From Alphaproteobacteria bacterium (GTDB lineage: Bacteria > Pseudomonadota > Alphaproteobacteria > Sphingomonadales > Rhodothalassiaceae), in assembly GCA_003694205.1 (NCBI GenBank), contig RFKS01000003.1, positions 1 through 6,254 of the forward strand: a DNA stretch of 6,254 nt, written 5' to 3'. Position numbers and translations under genes: made by a program. Below, in pieces: positions 1-6,254 of this stretch. The stretch's first letter is position 1. Each line of letters starts with the position of its first letter. The notes beneath the pieces are model-generated. The model did no database searches. It was not told the origin of the DNA and saw nothing but the letters and a program-made list of their open reading frames with translations.

Positions 1-818
1 TCCCAAACGAGGCGGTCAATGCCATTGGCACGCGCGAAGGCGTGGGCGGCAAAGCCCTTGTAGCGCTGGAGCCTGGTGTCCTGCCCGCGCCAGGGATCGG
101 GCCAGCGGATATTGAGGCCGCCGGGCGGCATCTCGAAATCCTGCGGCACGACGATCGACCGCCGCTCGCGGGAAAGATTGACCGAAGCGCTCGTCTCCGC
201 CGTGTCCGACGTCGTCTTGAAGGCGACCCATGCGCCGCTGAAGCGTGACATGGCGAGCCCAAGAAGTCCGAACTCGACGAACTCGCCGACGCCTGCGGGA
301 TAGAGCACCGGGATCATGGCGGCCATGAAGTCGTGCTCGGTCTGGTGCGGCAGGGTCGAGGACTTGGCGCCGTGATCGTCGCCGGCGATGGCGAGCACCC
401 CACCATGGCGCATGGTGCCCGCGGCATTGGCGTGCTTGAGCACGTCCATCGAACGGTCGACACCCGGGCCCTTGCCGTACCAGATGCCGAAGACACCGTC
501 ATAGCGGCCCTTGCCCGCAAGATTGGCCTGCTGCGACCCCCACACCGCAGTCGCCGCCAGATCCTCGTTGAGCCCGGGCTGGAAATGAATGTGTTCCGCC
601 TCGAGGAAGCTACGGGCGCGGCCGAGCTCGAGATCATAGCCGCCGAGCGGCGAGCCGCGATAGCCGGAGATGAAGCCGGCAGTCTGGAGTCCCGCTTCGG
701 CGTCGCGCCAGCGTTGCACGAGGGGCAGCCGCACCAGAGCCTGGATCCCCGTCATATAGGCGTGGCCGTCGCGAAGCGCGTACTTGTCGGCAAGCGTGAT
801 GCGGCGCAAATCGTCCAT
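1..818 (-). CDS. Indolepyruvate ferredoxin oxidoreductase family protein, N-terminal part (cut by window edge)
   Basis: Reading the minus strand from the ATG at 818 gives 272 residues with no stop before the window edge. The family oxidatively decarboxylates aryl pyruvates such as indolepyruvate to the acyl-CoA, using thiamine diphosphate and passing electrons to ferredoxin or another acceptor. It acts in the cytoplasm in aromatic amino acid breakdown. The visible part matches the pyrimidine-binding N-terminal domain of the fused aerobic type: SGYRGSPLGGYD at residues 51-62, QPGLNEDLAATA at 80-91, WYGKGPGVDRS at 113-123 and GDDHGAKSSTLPHQTEHD at 146-163. Fused members usually run to about 1,100-1,200 residues, so most of the gene, including the FeS and gamma-type domains, should lie to the left. 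The ATG start fits the usual N-terminus; an in-frame GTG 15 bases upstream is possible, and the Shine-Dalgarno is weak. The gene is divergent from the EF-G-like gene. Family assignment is firm; the exact 2-oxoacid substrate is inferred. Confidence 0.9.
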   Translation of the reverse strand, partial: MDDLRRITLADKYALRDGHAYMTGIQALVRLPLVQRWRDAEAGLQTAGFISGYRGSPLGGYDLELGRARSFLEAEHIHFQPGLNEDLAATAVWGSQQANLAGKGRYDGVFGIWYGKGPGVDRSMDVLKHANAAGTMRHGGVLAIAGDDHGAKSSTLPHQTEHDFMAAMIPVLYPAGVGEFVEFGLLGLAMSRFSGAWVAFKTTSDTAETSASVNLSRERRSIVVPQDFEMPPGGLNIRWPDPWRGQDTRLQRYKGFAAHAFARANGIDRLVW

Positions 819-1031
819 GGATGTCCCGTCCACGCATCTTTGTTGACGATTTCGATTATGCCACGGAGCGGCGGCAATGAGCTTTCGTTCTTCGCCCCGT
901 TTGTGCGCAAAGATTCATCCGCCCCGTGCCTTCCTTGAAATTTGCGCGACTTCTCGCCGCACTTCCGAGGAGGCTTGCCATGGGCCACAAAAGAGGGGAG
1001 GATTTGAGCCTCATCGAGCGGAGGAGACGTC
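819..1031. promoter_or_regulatory. Divergent intergenic region between the oxidoreductase and the EF-G-like gene
   Basis: No gene is supported in these 213 bases, and both flanking genes start outward from them, so they should hold both promoters. On the minus strand a CATAAT hexamer (860-855) lies 37 bases before the oxidoreductase start and could be a -10 box, but I see no good -35 at the usual spacing. A TTGACG at 843-848 on the plus strand has no matching -10 box. The octamer CGCCCCGT occurs twice (893-900 and 920-927), 27 bases apart. These elements are weak and could be chance; only the divergent layout is solid. Confidence 0.5.
1020..1026 (+). promoter_or_regulatory. Ribosome binding site of the EF-G-like gene
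   Basis: GGAGGAG lies 5 bases before the ATG at 1032, or 7 bases if the GGAGG core is counted. It is the strongest Shine-Dalgarno in the window. It fixes the start at 1032, which places the P-loop at residues 15-22 as in the family. Confidence 0.8.
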
Positions 1032-2972
1032 ATGACCGGTGCTTCCAGACCCTCGCGCGCGATCGCCCTCATCGGCCCGCCGGGCGTCGGCAAGACGACG
1101 CTGGGGGCGGCCCTCGCCGGCCTCGAGGGCGGACCCGCGGAAGACAGTGGCACGGGGCTCGTGCGCTGCCTGAGCTTTCCCTACATCGACGAGCAGTGGG
1201 TGAGCATCGACTGCCCGGGCGCCGTCGATCTGGCGCAGACAACGAGCGACGTGCTGCAGATCGTCGATGCAGCGGTGGTGGTGGTGCCTCCCGACCCTGC
1301 GTCCGCCGTACTCGCGGCGCCGCACATCCGGCTGGCACAGGACTGCGGCGTGCCTCTTGTCGTTTTCGTCAATCGTATCCGCGAGAGCCGGGGACGGATC
1401 CGCGACATCGTCTCGGGACTGCAGCATTTCTCGAATGGCCCCCTCGTCGTGCGGCAGGTTCCGGTGCGCGAGGGCGACGAGATCGTGGGGGCCATCGACC
1501 TCATTTCCGAACGGGCGTGGCGCTACCACCCCGGCAAGCGCTCCGATCTGGTCGAGATTCCCGCCGAATTACGGGATGCGGAGGCGGAGGCCCGGTTCAG
1601 CCTGCTCGAGGCCATGTCGGACTTCGACGAGGAGCTGCTCGAGCAGATCATCGAGGACCGGATTCCGCCCTGCGACACCCTCTTTTCCCTCTGCCAGCGC
1701 CTTCTCGCGGAGCGGGCAACCATCCCCGTCTTCTTCGGCGACGCCGGCGAAGGGGTCGGCATCAATCGGCTGATGAAGGCGCTGCGGCACGAGGTGCCGA
1801 CGCTGGAGAAGACGATCGAGCGCCTCGGCGACTCCCCGCTCGCCGGCGTGTTTCACGCGCATTATCAGAAGCATCTCGGCAAGGTCACCTATGTGCGCGC
1901 GCTCGCCGGGGCACTCAGGCCCGCGATGCCGCTCGGTGGCGCCAAGGTGGGACAGATCCTGTCGCTCGATGGCGCCAAGGGGCAGATTCTCGACGAGGTG
2001 GCGCCCGGTGCCGTCGCCAAGATCGTGAAGACCGAACAACTCAATGCCGGCACGCTTTACGATGCCGACGGCCCGGTCGCGCCGGCGCAGCCGGCGCCCA
2101 TACTCGAGCCGCAGGCAAGCGTGACCATCGCCGCCAAGGAGAGCAAGGACGAGGTGCGCCTGTCGGAGGCCCTCAATCGCCTGGCCGAGGACGACCGGGC
2201 GCTCGCGGTAAGCCATGACGAAGACAGCGGCACGCTGATGATGTCGGGACAGGGCGATCTGCATTTCCGGCAGGTCGCCGACGCGCTCAAGGCCGATTTC
2301 GGCATCGAGGTGACACTGGGCGAGCCGCGGCCGAGCTATCGCGAGACGATCGCCAAATCGGTCGATGTACACTACCGGCACAAGAAGCAGAGTGGCGGCT
2401 CGGGGCAGTTTGCCGACATCAAGTTCACCGCCACGCCGGCGCCGCGCGGCTCGGGCTTCAGCTTCGAGGAGACGATCCATGGCGGCTCGGTGCCGCGGCA
2501 ATATATCCCCTCGGTCGAGGAGGGCATGCGCCAGGGGCTGGAGAAGGGCCCGCTCGGCTTTCCGGTAACCGACCTCCATGTCAAGCTTACCGACGGCCAG
2601 CACCATTCGGTCGACAGCTCCGACATCGCTTTCAAGATCGCCGGCCAGATGGGTATTCGCGAGGCCATCGAGCAGGCCGGATCGGTCCTGCTCGAGCCGA
2701 TGTACGAGGTCTCCTGTCATGTTCCGGACAGCTTTACCGGCGCGCTCAATCCGCGCATCGCGGTGCTGCACGGTCAGGTGCTCGGATTCGAGCGCGACCC
2801 GGATCACGAGGGCTGGGAGATTCTCAAGGTGATGCTGCCCGGCCAGTCCTTGCACCGGCTGCTCGGCGAACTGCGCGGCGCGACCCAGGGAACGGGACGC
2901 TATGTGGCCCGTTTTTCGCACTATCAGGAGGTCTATGGCCGCGAGGCTGAGGCAGTGCTGCAGCAGGCCTGA
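1032..2972 (+). CDS. EF-G-like translational GTPase paralog with degenerate G domain
   Basis: This 646-residue protein has the full EF-G domain order: G domain (about 1-260), beta-barrel domain II (about 265-350), domain III (about 355-440), domain IV (about 441-560) and domain V (about 561-640). EF-G proper, near 700 residues, moves tRNA and mRNA through the ribosome. Domain III keeps SGQGDLHF (405-412). Domain IV keeps GGSGQF (455-460) and the tip-like HHSVDSSDIAFK (524-535). Domain V keeps a TQGTGRY stretch (618-624). The P-loop GPPGVGKT (15-22) is present, but the remaining nucleotide motifs are altered. The P-loop to DxPG distance is about 26 residues shorter than in E. coli EF-G, with no RGIT switch I. 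DTPGH has become DCPGA (60-64), losing the catalytic His. NKxD has become NRIR (114-117). The G5 SA has become DA (near 237-238). The spacing from DxPG to NKxD is normal, so the change is not a frameshift. It is likely a specialised paralog rather than the main fusA; its role is unknown. Confidence 0.88.
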   Translation: MTGASRPSRAIALIGPPGVGKTTLGAALAGLEGGPAEDSGTGLVRCLSFPYIDEQWVSIDCPGAVDLAQTTSDVLQIVDAAVVVVPPDPASAVLAAPHIRLAQDCGVPLVVFVNRIRESRGRIRDIVSGLQHFSNGPLVVRQVPVREGDEIVGAIDLISERAWRYHPGKRSDLVEIPAELRDAEAEARFSLLEAMSDFDEELLEQIIEDRIPPCDTLFSLCQRLLAERATIPVFFGDAGEGVGINRLMKALRHEVPTLEKTIERLGDSPLAGVFHAHYQKHLGKVTYVRALAGALRPAMPLGGAKVGQILSLDGAKGQILDEVAPGAVAKIVKTEQLNAGTLYDADGPVAPAQPAPILEPQASVTIAAKESKDEVRLSEALNRLAEDDRALAVSHDEDSGTLMMSGQGDLHFRQVADALKADFGIEVTLGEPRPSYRETIAKSVDVHYRHKKQSGGSGQFADIKFTATPAPRGSGFSFEETIHGGSVPRQYIPSVEEGMRQGLEKGPLGFPVTDLHVKLTDGQHHSVDSSDIAFKIAGQMGIREAIEQAGSVLLEPMYEVSCHVPDSFTGALNPRIAVLHGQVLGFERDPDHEGWEILKVMLPGQSLHRLLGELRGATQGTGRYVARFSHYQEVYGREAEAVLQQA

Positions 2973-2975
2973 CGG

Positions 2976-3782
2976 TCAGGCTCCGGCCATTGCCTTGCTG
3001 TCCGATGTCTTCGCGGCAGCGGCCCGTTCCACGATGAGGTGGAAACGGTAGGGCGACTCCTTGGTTCCGGCAATCACCACATTGATGCCATAAACGAGTG
3101 GCGCGGTCGGCTCGAAGCTGTAGCGCGACAAATAGCGGTCATTGACGATGGTGCCGAATCTGCTGTCGCAGTCGCGCACCTGAAGACCCCCTTCCTCGCC
3201 CTCTTCGATCCGGAAATGTTCGCTGTCGAGCGACTGGTCGCGGCCGGCGTAGATGGCGAGGCCATGGTCCGTGACCGCCTGCCTGTGCTCGCCATGATCG
3301 CGACGCCCGATAACGAAGGGAAGTTGCCGGATCCGGAGCCCATCCTCGCCGATCTGGTTCTCCGTCAGGTCCGATGCCGGGTGCAGGCGGATACCGGCGG
3401 TCTCCTTGCGAAGGGCCGGTTCGCGGTTTGCCGCCTGGGTGCTGACGAGGCGCTCGTCGGCAGCCGCAAGTCGCGCACAAAGCATGCGGAAAAGCGGCAG
3501 CAGGAAGGGATTGTCGGCGCCGAAACTCTGCAGAAAGACGTCGCGATCGACCTTGATGATCTTGGTATCGCGCAGGGCCTTCATCGTGGTCGATCGCGGA
3601 CTGTCCTGGATGATTCCGCTCTCGCCGAAGATCTCGCCCGCACCGAGCACCGCCAGCCGCACGCGCTCGCCGCCCGAGGTGCGCGAGACCTCGACCTCGC
3701 CATCCTTGATGATGAAGACCTTTTCCGGCCGGTCGCCCTCGCGATAGATGACGTCGCCGGCGGCATAGTAAAAGAGCTTCAT
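2976..3782 (-). CDS. Cyclic nucleotide-binding domain (CNBD) plus FHA domain protein
   Basis: This 268-residue protein starts at the ATG at 3782. Residues 1-110 form a CNBD of the CRP/PKA regulatory type. YREGDRPEKVFIIKDGEVEV (13-32) is the classic N-terminal barrel. GEIFGESGIIQDSPRST (49-65) is the phosphate-binding cassette, with Glu54 and Arg63 placed for cAMP-like ligand binding. Residues about 150-250 form an FHA domain: LPFVIGRR (154-161), DSEHFRI (186-192), SRFGTIVND (207-215) and GINVVIAG (232-239). The linker (about 110-150) is polar, and there is no helix-turn-helix, kinase or membrane segment, so it is probably a cytoplasmic sensor-adaptor rather than a transcription factor. The C-terminus is Ala/Lys-rich and likely disordered. 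AGGAAGGG (3794-3787) lies 4 bases before the ATG. The gene follows the RluA-family gene with a 69-base gap and ends 3 bases from the oppositely oriented EF-G-like gene. Domain calls are firm; ligand and partner are unknown. Confidence 0.88.
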   Translation of the reverse strand: MKLFYYAAGDVIYREGDRPEKVFIIKDGEVEVSRTSGGERVRLAVLGAGEIFGESGIIQDSPRSTTMKALRDTKIIKVDRDVFLQSFGADNPFLLPLFRMLCARLAAADERLVSTQAANREPALRKETAGIRLHPASDLTENQIGEDGLRIRQLPFVIGRRDHGEHRQAVTDHGLAIYAGRDQSLDSEHFRIEEGEEGGLQVRDCDSRFGTIVNDRYLSRYSFEPTAPLVYGINVVIAGTKESPYRFHLIVERAAAAKTSDSKAMAGA

Positions 3783-3795
3783 GACGCCCTTCCTG

Positions 3796-3817
3796 CCTGC
3801 ACCACATGATGTGCAGG
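3796..3817. repeat. Inverted repeat in the leader of the CNBD-FHA gene
   Basis: CCTGCAC (3796-3802) and GTGCAGG (3811-3817) form a perfect 7-bp inverted repeat around an 8-base spacer. The 11-base palindrome CACATGATGTG (3803-3813) overlaps it. The repeat sits just upstream of the Shine-Dalgarno of the CNBD-FHA gene and downstream of the RluA-family stop. No T tract follows on the minus strand, so it is not a standard intrinsic terminator. It could be an operator or a leader hairpin, or chance. Confidence 0.4.
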
Positions 3818-3851
3818 AGGGAAAGTCTATGGTGGCGCCCTTAAGAATTCA

Positions 3852-4865
3852 TTAGCCCCGATGGGGCTCGGGAAAGGCGTCGGCCGCCGGGTCCTCATCC
3901 CAGCCGAATGCGGCCCATGTCTCGGCCATGTGCGGCGGCAATGGCGCCCGCAGGTCGAGCACGCCGCCCGAGGGATGCGGCAGGCGGAGGCGCCGCGCGT
4001 GCAGATGAAGCTTGCGCGAGACGATGCCGGTGAGATGCGCCTCGCGGCCGCCATATTTGCCGTCACCGACGATGGGGTGGCCGATATGGGCACAGTGGAC
4101 GCGAAGCTGATGCGTGCGGCCGGTCAGCGGTTGCAGCGCCAGCCAGGCGGCCTTGCGTCCCGCATGATCGACGGTGCTGTAAAGCGTGCGCGCGGGTTTG
4201 CCGCTCTCGCTCACGCCCATGCGTTCGCCGGCGCGTCCGGGGGTCTTTTCGACCGCTGCCACGATCTTGCCCGCGGCCGGCCGCGGCGTCCCGACGACAA
4301 GCGCCCAGTAAAGTTTCTGCGCATCACGGCCGCGAAAACTTTGGGCCAGCGCCGCGGCGGCAACGGCTGTGCGGGCCACCAGCAAGACGCCCGAGGTGTC
4401 GCGATCCAGACGATGCACGAGGCGTGGGCGTTCATCGTCCGGCGCGAAGCGCAGCGCCTCGAGCAGACCATCGACGTGGCGCGTGATCCTTGGCCCGCCC
4501 TGGGTGGCGAGGCCGGGCGGCTTGTTGAGCGCGATGACCGCCTCGTCCATGTGCAGGATCCAGCGCCGCACCGCGGCGATGTCCGCCTCACCGAGGGGAC
4601 CCGTGCGCGGCCTCCGGTCACGCGGAGGAGGCTGCCGCGCCGCCGCATCAAGTGGCGGGACGCGGATCACCTGACCGGCGACGACGCGATCACCCGGGCT
4701 CACGCGTGACCCGTCGACGCGGATCTGGCCGGTCCGCATGAGCTTCGCCAGCGCACCATGGCCGAGACCCGGAAAATGGCGCCGGAACCAGCGATCGAGC
4801 CGCAGCCCGGCATCGGCCGGGCTCACCACATGCTGCTCGACACCGCGCCTGCCCTCACCGGCCAT
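3852..4865 (-). CDS. RluA-family pseudouridine synthase with S4 domain (RluC-like)
   Basis: From the ATG at 4865 this gives 337 residues. The family isomerises specific uridines of 23S rRNA to pseudouridine. An S4 RNA-binding domain covers about residues 16-72, with [15 protein letters not shown] at 21-35 and [10 protein letters not shown] at 46-55. The catalytic domain follows: [12 protein letters not shown] (113-124), motif [11 protein letters not shown] (151-159) with catalytic Asp154, KLYWALVVG (184-192) with the conserved Tyr186, and GRTHQLRVH (249-257). Length and layout fit RluC, which modifies 955, 2504 and 2580 in E. coli, but target sites cannot be read from sequence. The open frame extends to an ATG at 4958, but that start would overlap the divergent VOC gene. 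The chosen start has GAGGGG six bases upstream and gives the MAG...VEQ N-terminus I associate with alphaproteobacterial homologs. The CNBD-FHA gene follows 69 bases downstream and may be co-transcribed. Confidence 0.93.
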   Translation of the reverse strand: MAGEGRRGVEQHVVSPADAGLRLDRWFRRHFPGLGHGALAKLMRTGQIRVDGSRVSPGDRVVAGQVIRVPPLDAAARQPPPRDRRPRTGPLGEADIAAVRRWILHMDEAVIALNKPPGLATQGGPRITRHVDGLLEALRFAPDDERPRLVHRLDRDTSGVLLVARTAVAAAALAQSFRGRDAQKLYWALVVGTPRPAAGKIVAAVEKTPGRAGERMGVSESGKPARTLYSTVDHAGRKAAWLALQPLTGRTHQLRVHCAHIGHPIVGDGKYGGREAHLTGIVSRKLHLHARRLRLPHPSGGVLDLRAPLPPHMAETWAAFGWDEDPAADAFPEPHRG

Positions 4866-4871
4866 GGACGG

Positions 4872-4877
4872 CCCCTC
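4872..4877 (-). promoter_or_regulatory. Ribosome binding site deciding the RluA-family start
   Basis: Read on the minus strand, GAGGGG ends 6 bases before the ATG at 4865. The two upstream in-frame ATGs (4895 and 4958) lack a comparable site, so 4865 is preferred. Confidence 0.6.
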
Positions 4878-4884
4878 ATTCCTT

Positions 4885-4912
4885 CGCCGCGGCATCGATT
4901 GAAGCCGCGGCG
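4885..4912. repeat. 9-bp inverted repeat between divergent genes
   Basis: CGCCGCGGC (4885-4893) and GCCGCGGCG (4904-4912) are perfect inverted copies around the 10-base spacer ATCGATTGAA. The 8-base core GCCGCGGC is itself a palindrome, so the two copies are also direct repeats 18 bases apart. The element lies between the divergent starts at 4865 and 4935, where an operator would be expected. It could also form a hairpin in either leader. Runs of C and G are common at this base composition, so chance cannot be ruled out. Confidence 0.5.
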
Positions 4913-4934
4913 CTCTCATGCCATGCTGGCCCGC

Positions 4935-5378
4935 ATGAACGCAAGCACGCCCTTCCACCTCGCCTTTCCGGTCGACGACCTTGCGGCGGCAGAGAAATTC
5001 TACGCTGGAACTCTCGGCTGCCGCACCGGCAGACGCTCACCGCGCTGGATCGATTTCGACTTCTTCGGCCATCAGATCACGGCGCATCTGAGGCCGGAGG
5101 AATGCCGCACGGCGGCGACCAACCCGGTTGACGGAGACGCCGTACCCGTGCGCCATTTCGGGGCCGTGCTGGCGTGGCCGGACTGGGACGCCCTTGCCGC
5201 CCGGCTCGAGGCGGCAGGCATCGAATTCCTCATCCGGCCGCGTATCCGCTTTCGCGGCAAGGCTGGCGAGCAGGGGACCTTCTTTATCCGCGATCCGGCG
5301 GGAAACGCGCTCGAATTCAAGACCTTCCGGGACCCGAAAAGGCTGTTTGCACCGGGCAAGGCCGATGATCACGCTTGA
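4935..5378 (+). CDS. VOC-family protein, extradiol dioxygenase-like (COG3565 type)
   Basis: This 147-residue protein has the vicinal oxygen chelate fold, with two beta-alpha-beta-beta-beta modules that bind a divalent metal. [19 protein letters not shown] (5-23) opens the first module, [13 protein letters not shown] (40-52) follows, [20 protein letters not shown] (70-89) opens the second, and [12 protein letters not shown] (123-134) closes it. His8, His74 and Glu127 are the likely metal ligands, so the site looks complete. The pattern matches the group annotated as predicted extradiol dioxygenases, whose substrates are mostly unknown. The frame is open back to 4758, but that stretch is antisense to the RluA-family gene and has no VOC similarity. 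I chose the ATG at 4935 because homologs begin just before the PFHLAFPV strand; the ATG at 4923 is an alternative, and neither has a good Shine-Dalgarno. It overlaps the next gene by 14 bases. Fold is firm; activity is inferred. Confidence 0.9.
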   Translation: MNASTPFHLAFPVDDLAAAEKFYAGTLGCRTGRRSPRWIDFDFFGHQITAHLRPEECRTAATNPVDGDAVPVRHFGAVLAWPDWDALAARLEAAGIEFLIRPRIRFRGKAGEQGTFFIRDPAGNALEFKTFRDPKRLFAPGKADDHA

Positions 5379-6123
5379 AGGACGAACCATCCTCGTCACC
5401 GGCGCCTCGAAGGGGATCGGTGCCGCCACCGCGCGTGTTCTTCTCGAGGCCGGGGCGGATGTGGTGCTGCACTGGCACACCGAGGAGGCCGAGGCAGGCC
5501 GCCTCGCCACGGAATACGGCCCCGCGCGCACCTGTCTCTGTCGTGCCGATCTCGGCCAGCGCGAGGCCGTCCGCGGCCTCTGGCAGCAGGCGCTCGGCTG
5601 GAAGGGCGAGCTCGACGGCCTCGTCAACAATGCCGCGGTCATGCCCTACAGCGCGCCCGAGGACCCGGTCGCCGACTGGGACCGCGATTGGGACCGGTGC
5701 TGGGCGGTGAATGTCCGCGCCGTCGCCGATCTTTCGCGCGAAGCGATTCTGCATATGGGTGCACGCGGCCGTGGCACGATCGTGACCGTCTCGAGCCGCG
5801 CCGCCTTCCGCGGCGATCTGGCCGACGCCATGCACTATGCGGCGTCGAAGGGTGCGCTCGTGGCCCTCACCCGGTCGATCGCGAAGAATTATGCCAAAGC
5901 CGGCATCCGCGCCTATCTCGTGGCCCCGGGGTGGGTGCGCACCGAGCGCGTCGCGCCGCGCATCGACGCGCCGGAGAATGCGCACATGCTCGCGGAAACG
6001 CCGATGGGTGACGCCGCACCCCCGCGCGAGGTGGGACATGTGATCGCCTTTCTCCTCTCGGGTCTGGCGCAGCACGCGACCGGCGCCACCGTCGACATCA
6101 ACGGCGCCAGCTATTTTCACTGA
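5365..6123 (+). CDS. Short-chain dehydrogenase/reductase (SDR), FabG-like classical type
   Basis: This 252-residue protein is a classical SDR, an NAD(P)H-dependent oxidoreductase of alcohols, ketones or 3-oxoacyl groups. The Rossmann motif TGASKGIG is at 12-19, LVNNAA at 86-91 and the VNV Asn at 116. The active site has Ser143/Ser144, Tyr158 and Lys162 (YAASK), followed by APGWVRTE (187-194). The catalytic tetrad is complete. Lys16 in the glycine-rich loop and no acidic residue at the end of beta strand 2 (VVLHWHTEE) suggest NADPH, by inference. The end, [13 protein letters not shown], is the usual SDR dimer-interface tail. The open frame runs back to 5128, but the earlier part is out of frame with the VOC protein and has no SDR similarity. 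The ATG at 5365 starts four residues before the first beta strand region and overlaps the VOC stop by 14 bases, which points to translational coupling. Substrate is unknown; many such genes are automatically named fabG. Confidence 0.92.
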   Translation: MITLEGRTILVTGASKGIGAATARVLLEAGADVVLHWHTEEAEAGRLATEYGPARTCLCRADLGQREAVRGLWQQALGWKGELDGLVNNAAVMPYSAPEDPVADWDRDWDRCWAVNVRAVADLSREAILHMGARGRGTIVTVSSRAAFRGDLADAMHYAASKGALVALTRSIAKNYAKAGIRAYLVAPGWVRTERVAPRIDAPENAHMLAETPMGDAAPPREVGHVIAFLLSGLAQHATGATVDINGASYFH

Positions 6124-6162
6124 CCTTCGGGTCTTGCATTGCGACGGCGGGCGGGGTCGGCA

Positions 6163-6254
6163 TCAGAAAGTCACCGATAGATTGATCGAGCCATATCCCT
6201 GGCCCTCGGGCTGTAGCTCGAATTCGCGCGAGCGGTGAACGAAGGTGTAGGAAA
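6163..6254 (-). CDS. C-terminus of a probable outer-membrane beta-barrel protein (cut by window edge)
   Basis: One minus-strand frame enters from the right edge and reads 29 residues to a TGA (6165-6163), ending in ...GYGSINLSVTF. Alternating polar and hydrophobic residues in two short strands (SYTFVHRSREFEL, then GYGSINLSVTF) with a terminal Phe form the typical last hairpin of an outer-membrane beta-barrel, where the final aromatic residue is the BAM recognition signal. The pattern YTFVHRSREFE...Q...YGS resembles, from memory, the end of the LpxR/DUF2219 lipid A deacylase family, but 29 residues are too few to be sure. It is convergent with the SDR gene, leaving 39 bases between the stops with no clear hairpin. 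Confidence 0.6.
   Translation of the reverse strand, partial: SYTFVHRSREFELQPEGQGYGSINLSVTF

Noticed and set aside
843..859. TTGACG followed by GATTAT as a plus-strand promoter
   Set aside because: The spacing is only 5 bases, far from the 16-18 needed, and no -10 box lies at the right distance.
333..938. A 201-codon plus-strand open frame in the oxidoreductase region
   Set aside because: The opposite strand encodes conserved indolepyruvate oxidoreductase motifs throughout this stretch; the plus frame has none.
926..2218. A 430-codon plus-strand open frame overlapping the EF-G-like gene
   Set aside because: It is the shifted frame of the EF-G-like gene, extremely Arg/Gly-rich and without domain similarity. 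Long shadow frames are expected at this GC content.
1569..2921. A 450-codon minus-strand open frame antisense to the EF-G-like gene
   Set aside because: It lies opposite a gene with clear EF-G domains, has no recognisable motif, and fits a GC-bias shadow.
3039..3809. A 256-codon plus-strand open frame antisense to the CNBD-FHA gene
   Set aside because: The minus strand carries clear CNBD and FHA motifs; the plus frame is its antisense image.
3861..4709. A 282-codon plus-strand open frame antisense to the RluA-family gene
   Set aside because: The minus strand encodes the S4 and HRLDRDTSG motifs; the plus frame shows no family features.
4866..4958. 31-residue N-terminal extension of the RluA-family protein
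   Set aside because: It would overlap the divergent VOC start, lacks a Shine-Dalgarno at 4958, and adds residues not typical of the family.
6124..6162. Possible terminator between the SDR gene and the barrel protein gene
   Set aside because: The 39 bases are GC-rich but show no convincing stem-loop with a T tract on either strand.

Overview
The window is GC-rich (roughly two-thirds G+C by eye, with C/G-biased third positions) and tightly packed with genes on both strands. The protein families suggest an alphaproteobacterium: a very large fused indolepyruvate oxidoreductase, a divergent EF-G paralog, an RluC-like pseudouridine synthase with an MAG...VEQ-type N-terminus, and a COG3565-type VOC protein. 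The order is probably Hyphomicrobiales or Rhodospirillales, but that is inference. I see no mobile element, CRISPR array, tRNA or rRNA.

Layout. (1) 1-818, minus: the first 272 residues of an indolepyruvate ferredoxin oxidoreductase family protein, cut by the left edge. (2) 819-1031: a divergent promoter region. (3) 1032-2972, plus: a full-length EF-G-like protein. Domains II-V look intact, but the GTPase domain is badly degenerate. (4) 2976-3782, minus: a cyclic-nucleotide-binding domain fused to an FHA domain; its stop codon lies only 3 bases from the EF-G-like stop. (5) 3852-4865, minus: an S4 plus RluA-family pseudouridine synthase, upstream of and in line with the CNBD-FHA gene. (6) 4866-4934: a divergent intergenic region holding a 9-bp inverted repeat. 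(7) 4935-5378 and 5365-6123, plus: a small VOC-fold protein and a short-chain dehydrogenase overlapping by 14 bases, so a probable two-gene operon. (8) 6163-6254, minus: the last 29 residues of a probable outer-membrane beta-barrel protein, cut by the right edge.

Working together. Most of the window looks like chromosomal housekeeping and metabolic genes rather than an accessory island. The VOC-SDR pair is the clearest functional unit. The rluA-family gene and the CNBD-FHA gene may be co-transcribed. The most unusual items are the EF-G paralog, which has lost most of the residues used to bind and hydrolyse GTP while keeping its ribosome-facing domains, and the cAMP-type sensor domain fused to an FHA domain with altered phosphopeptide-contact positions. 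I did not find a clearly new multi-gene system.
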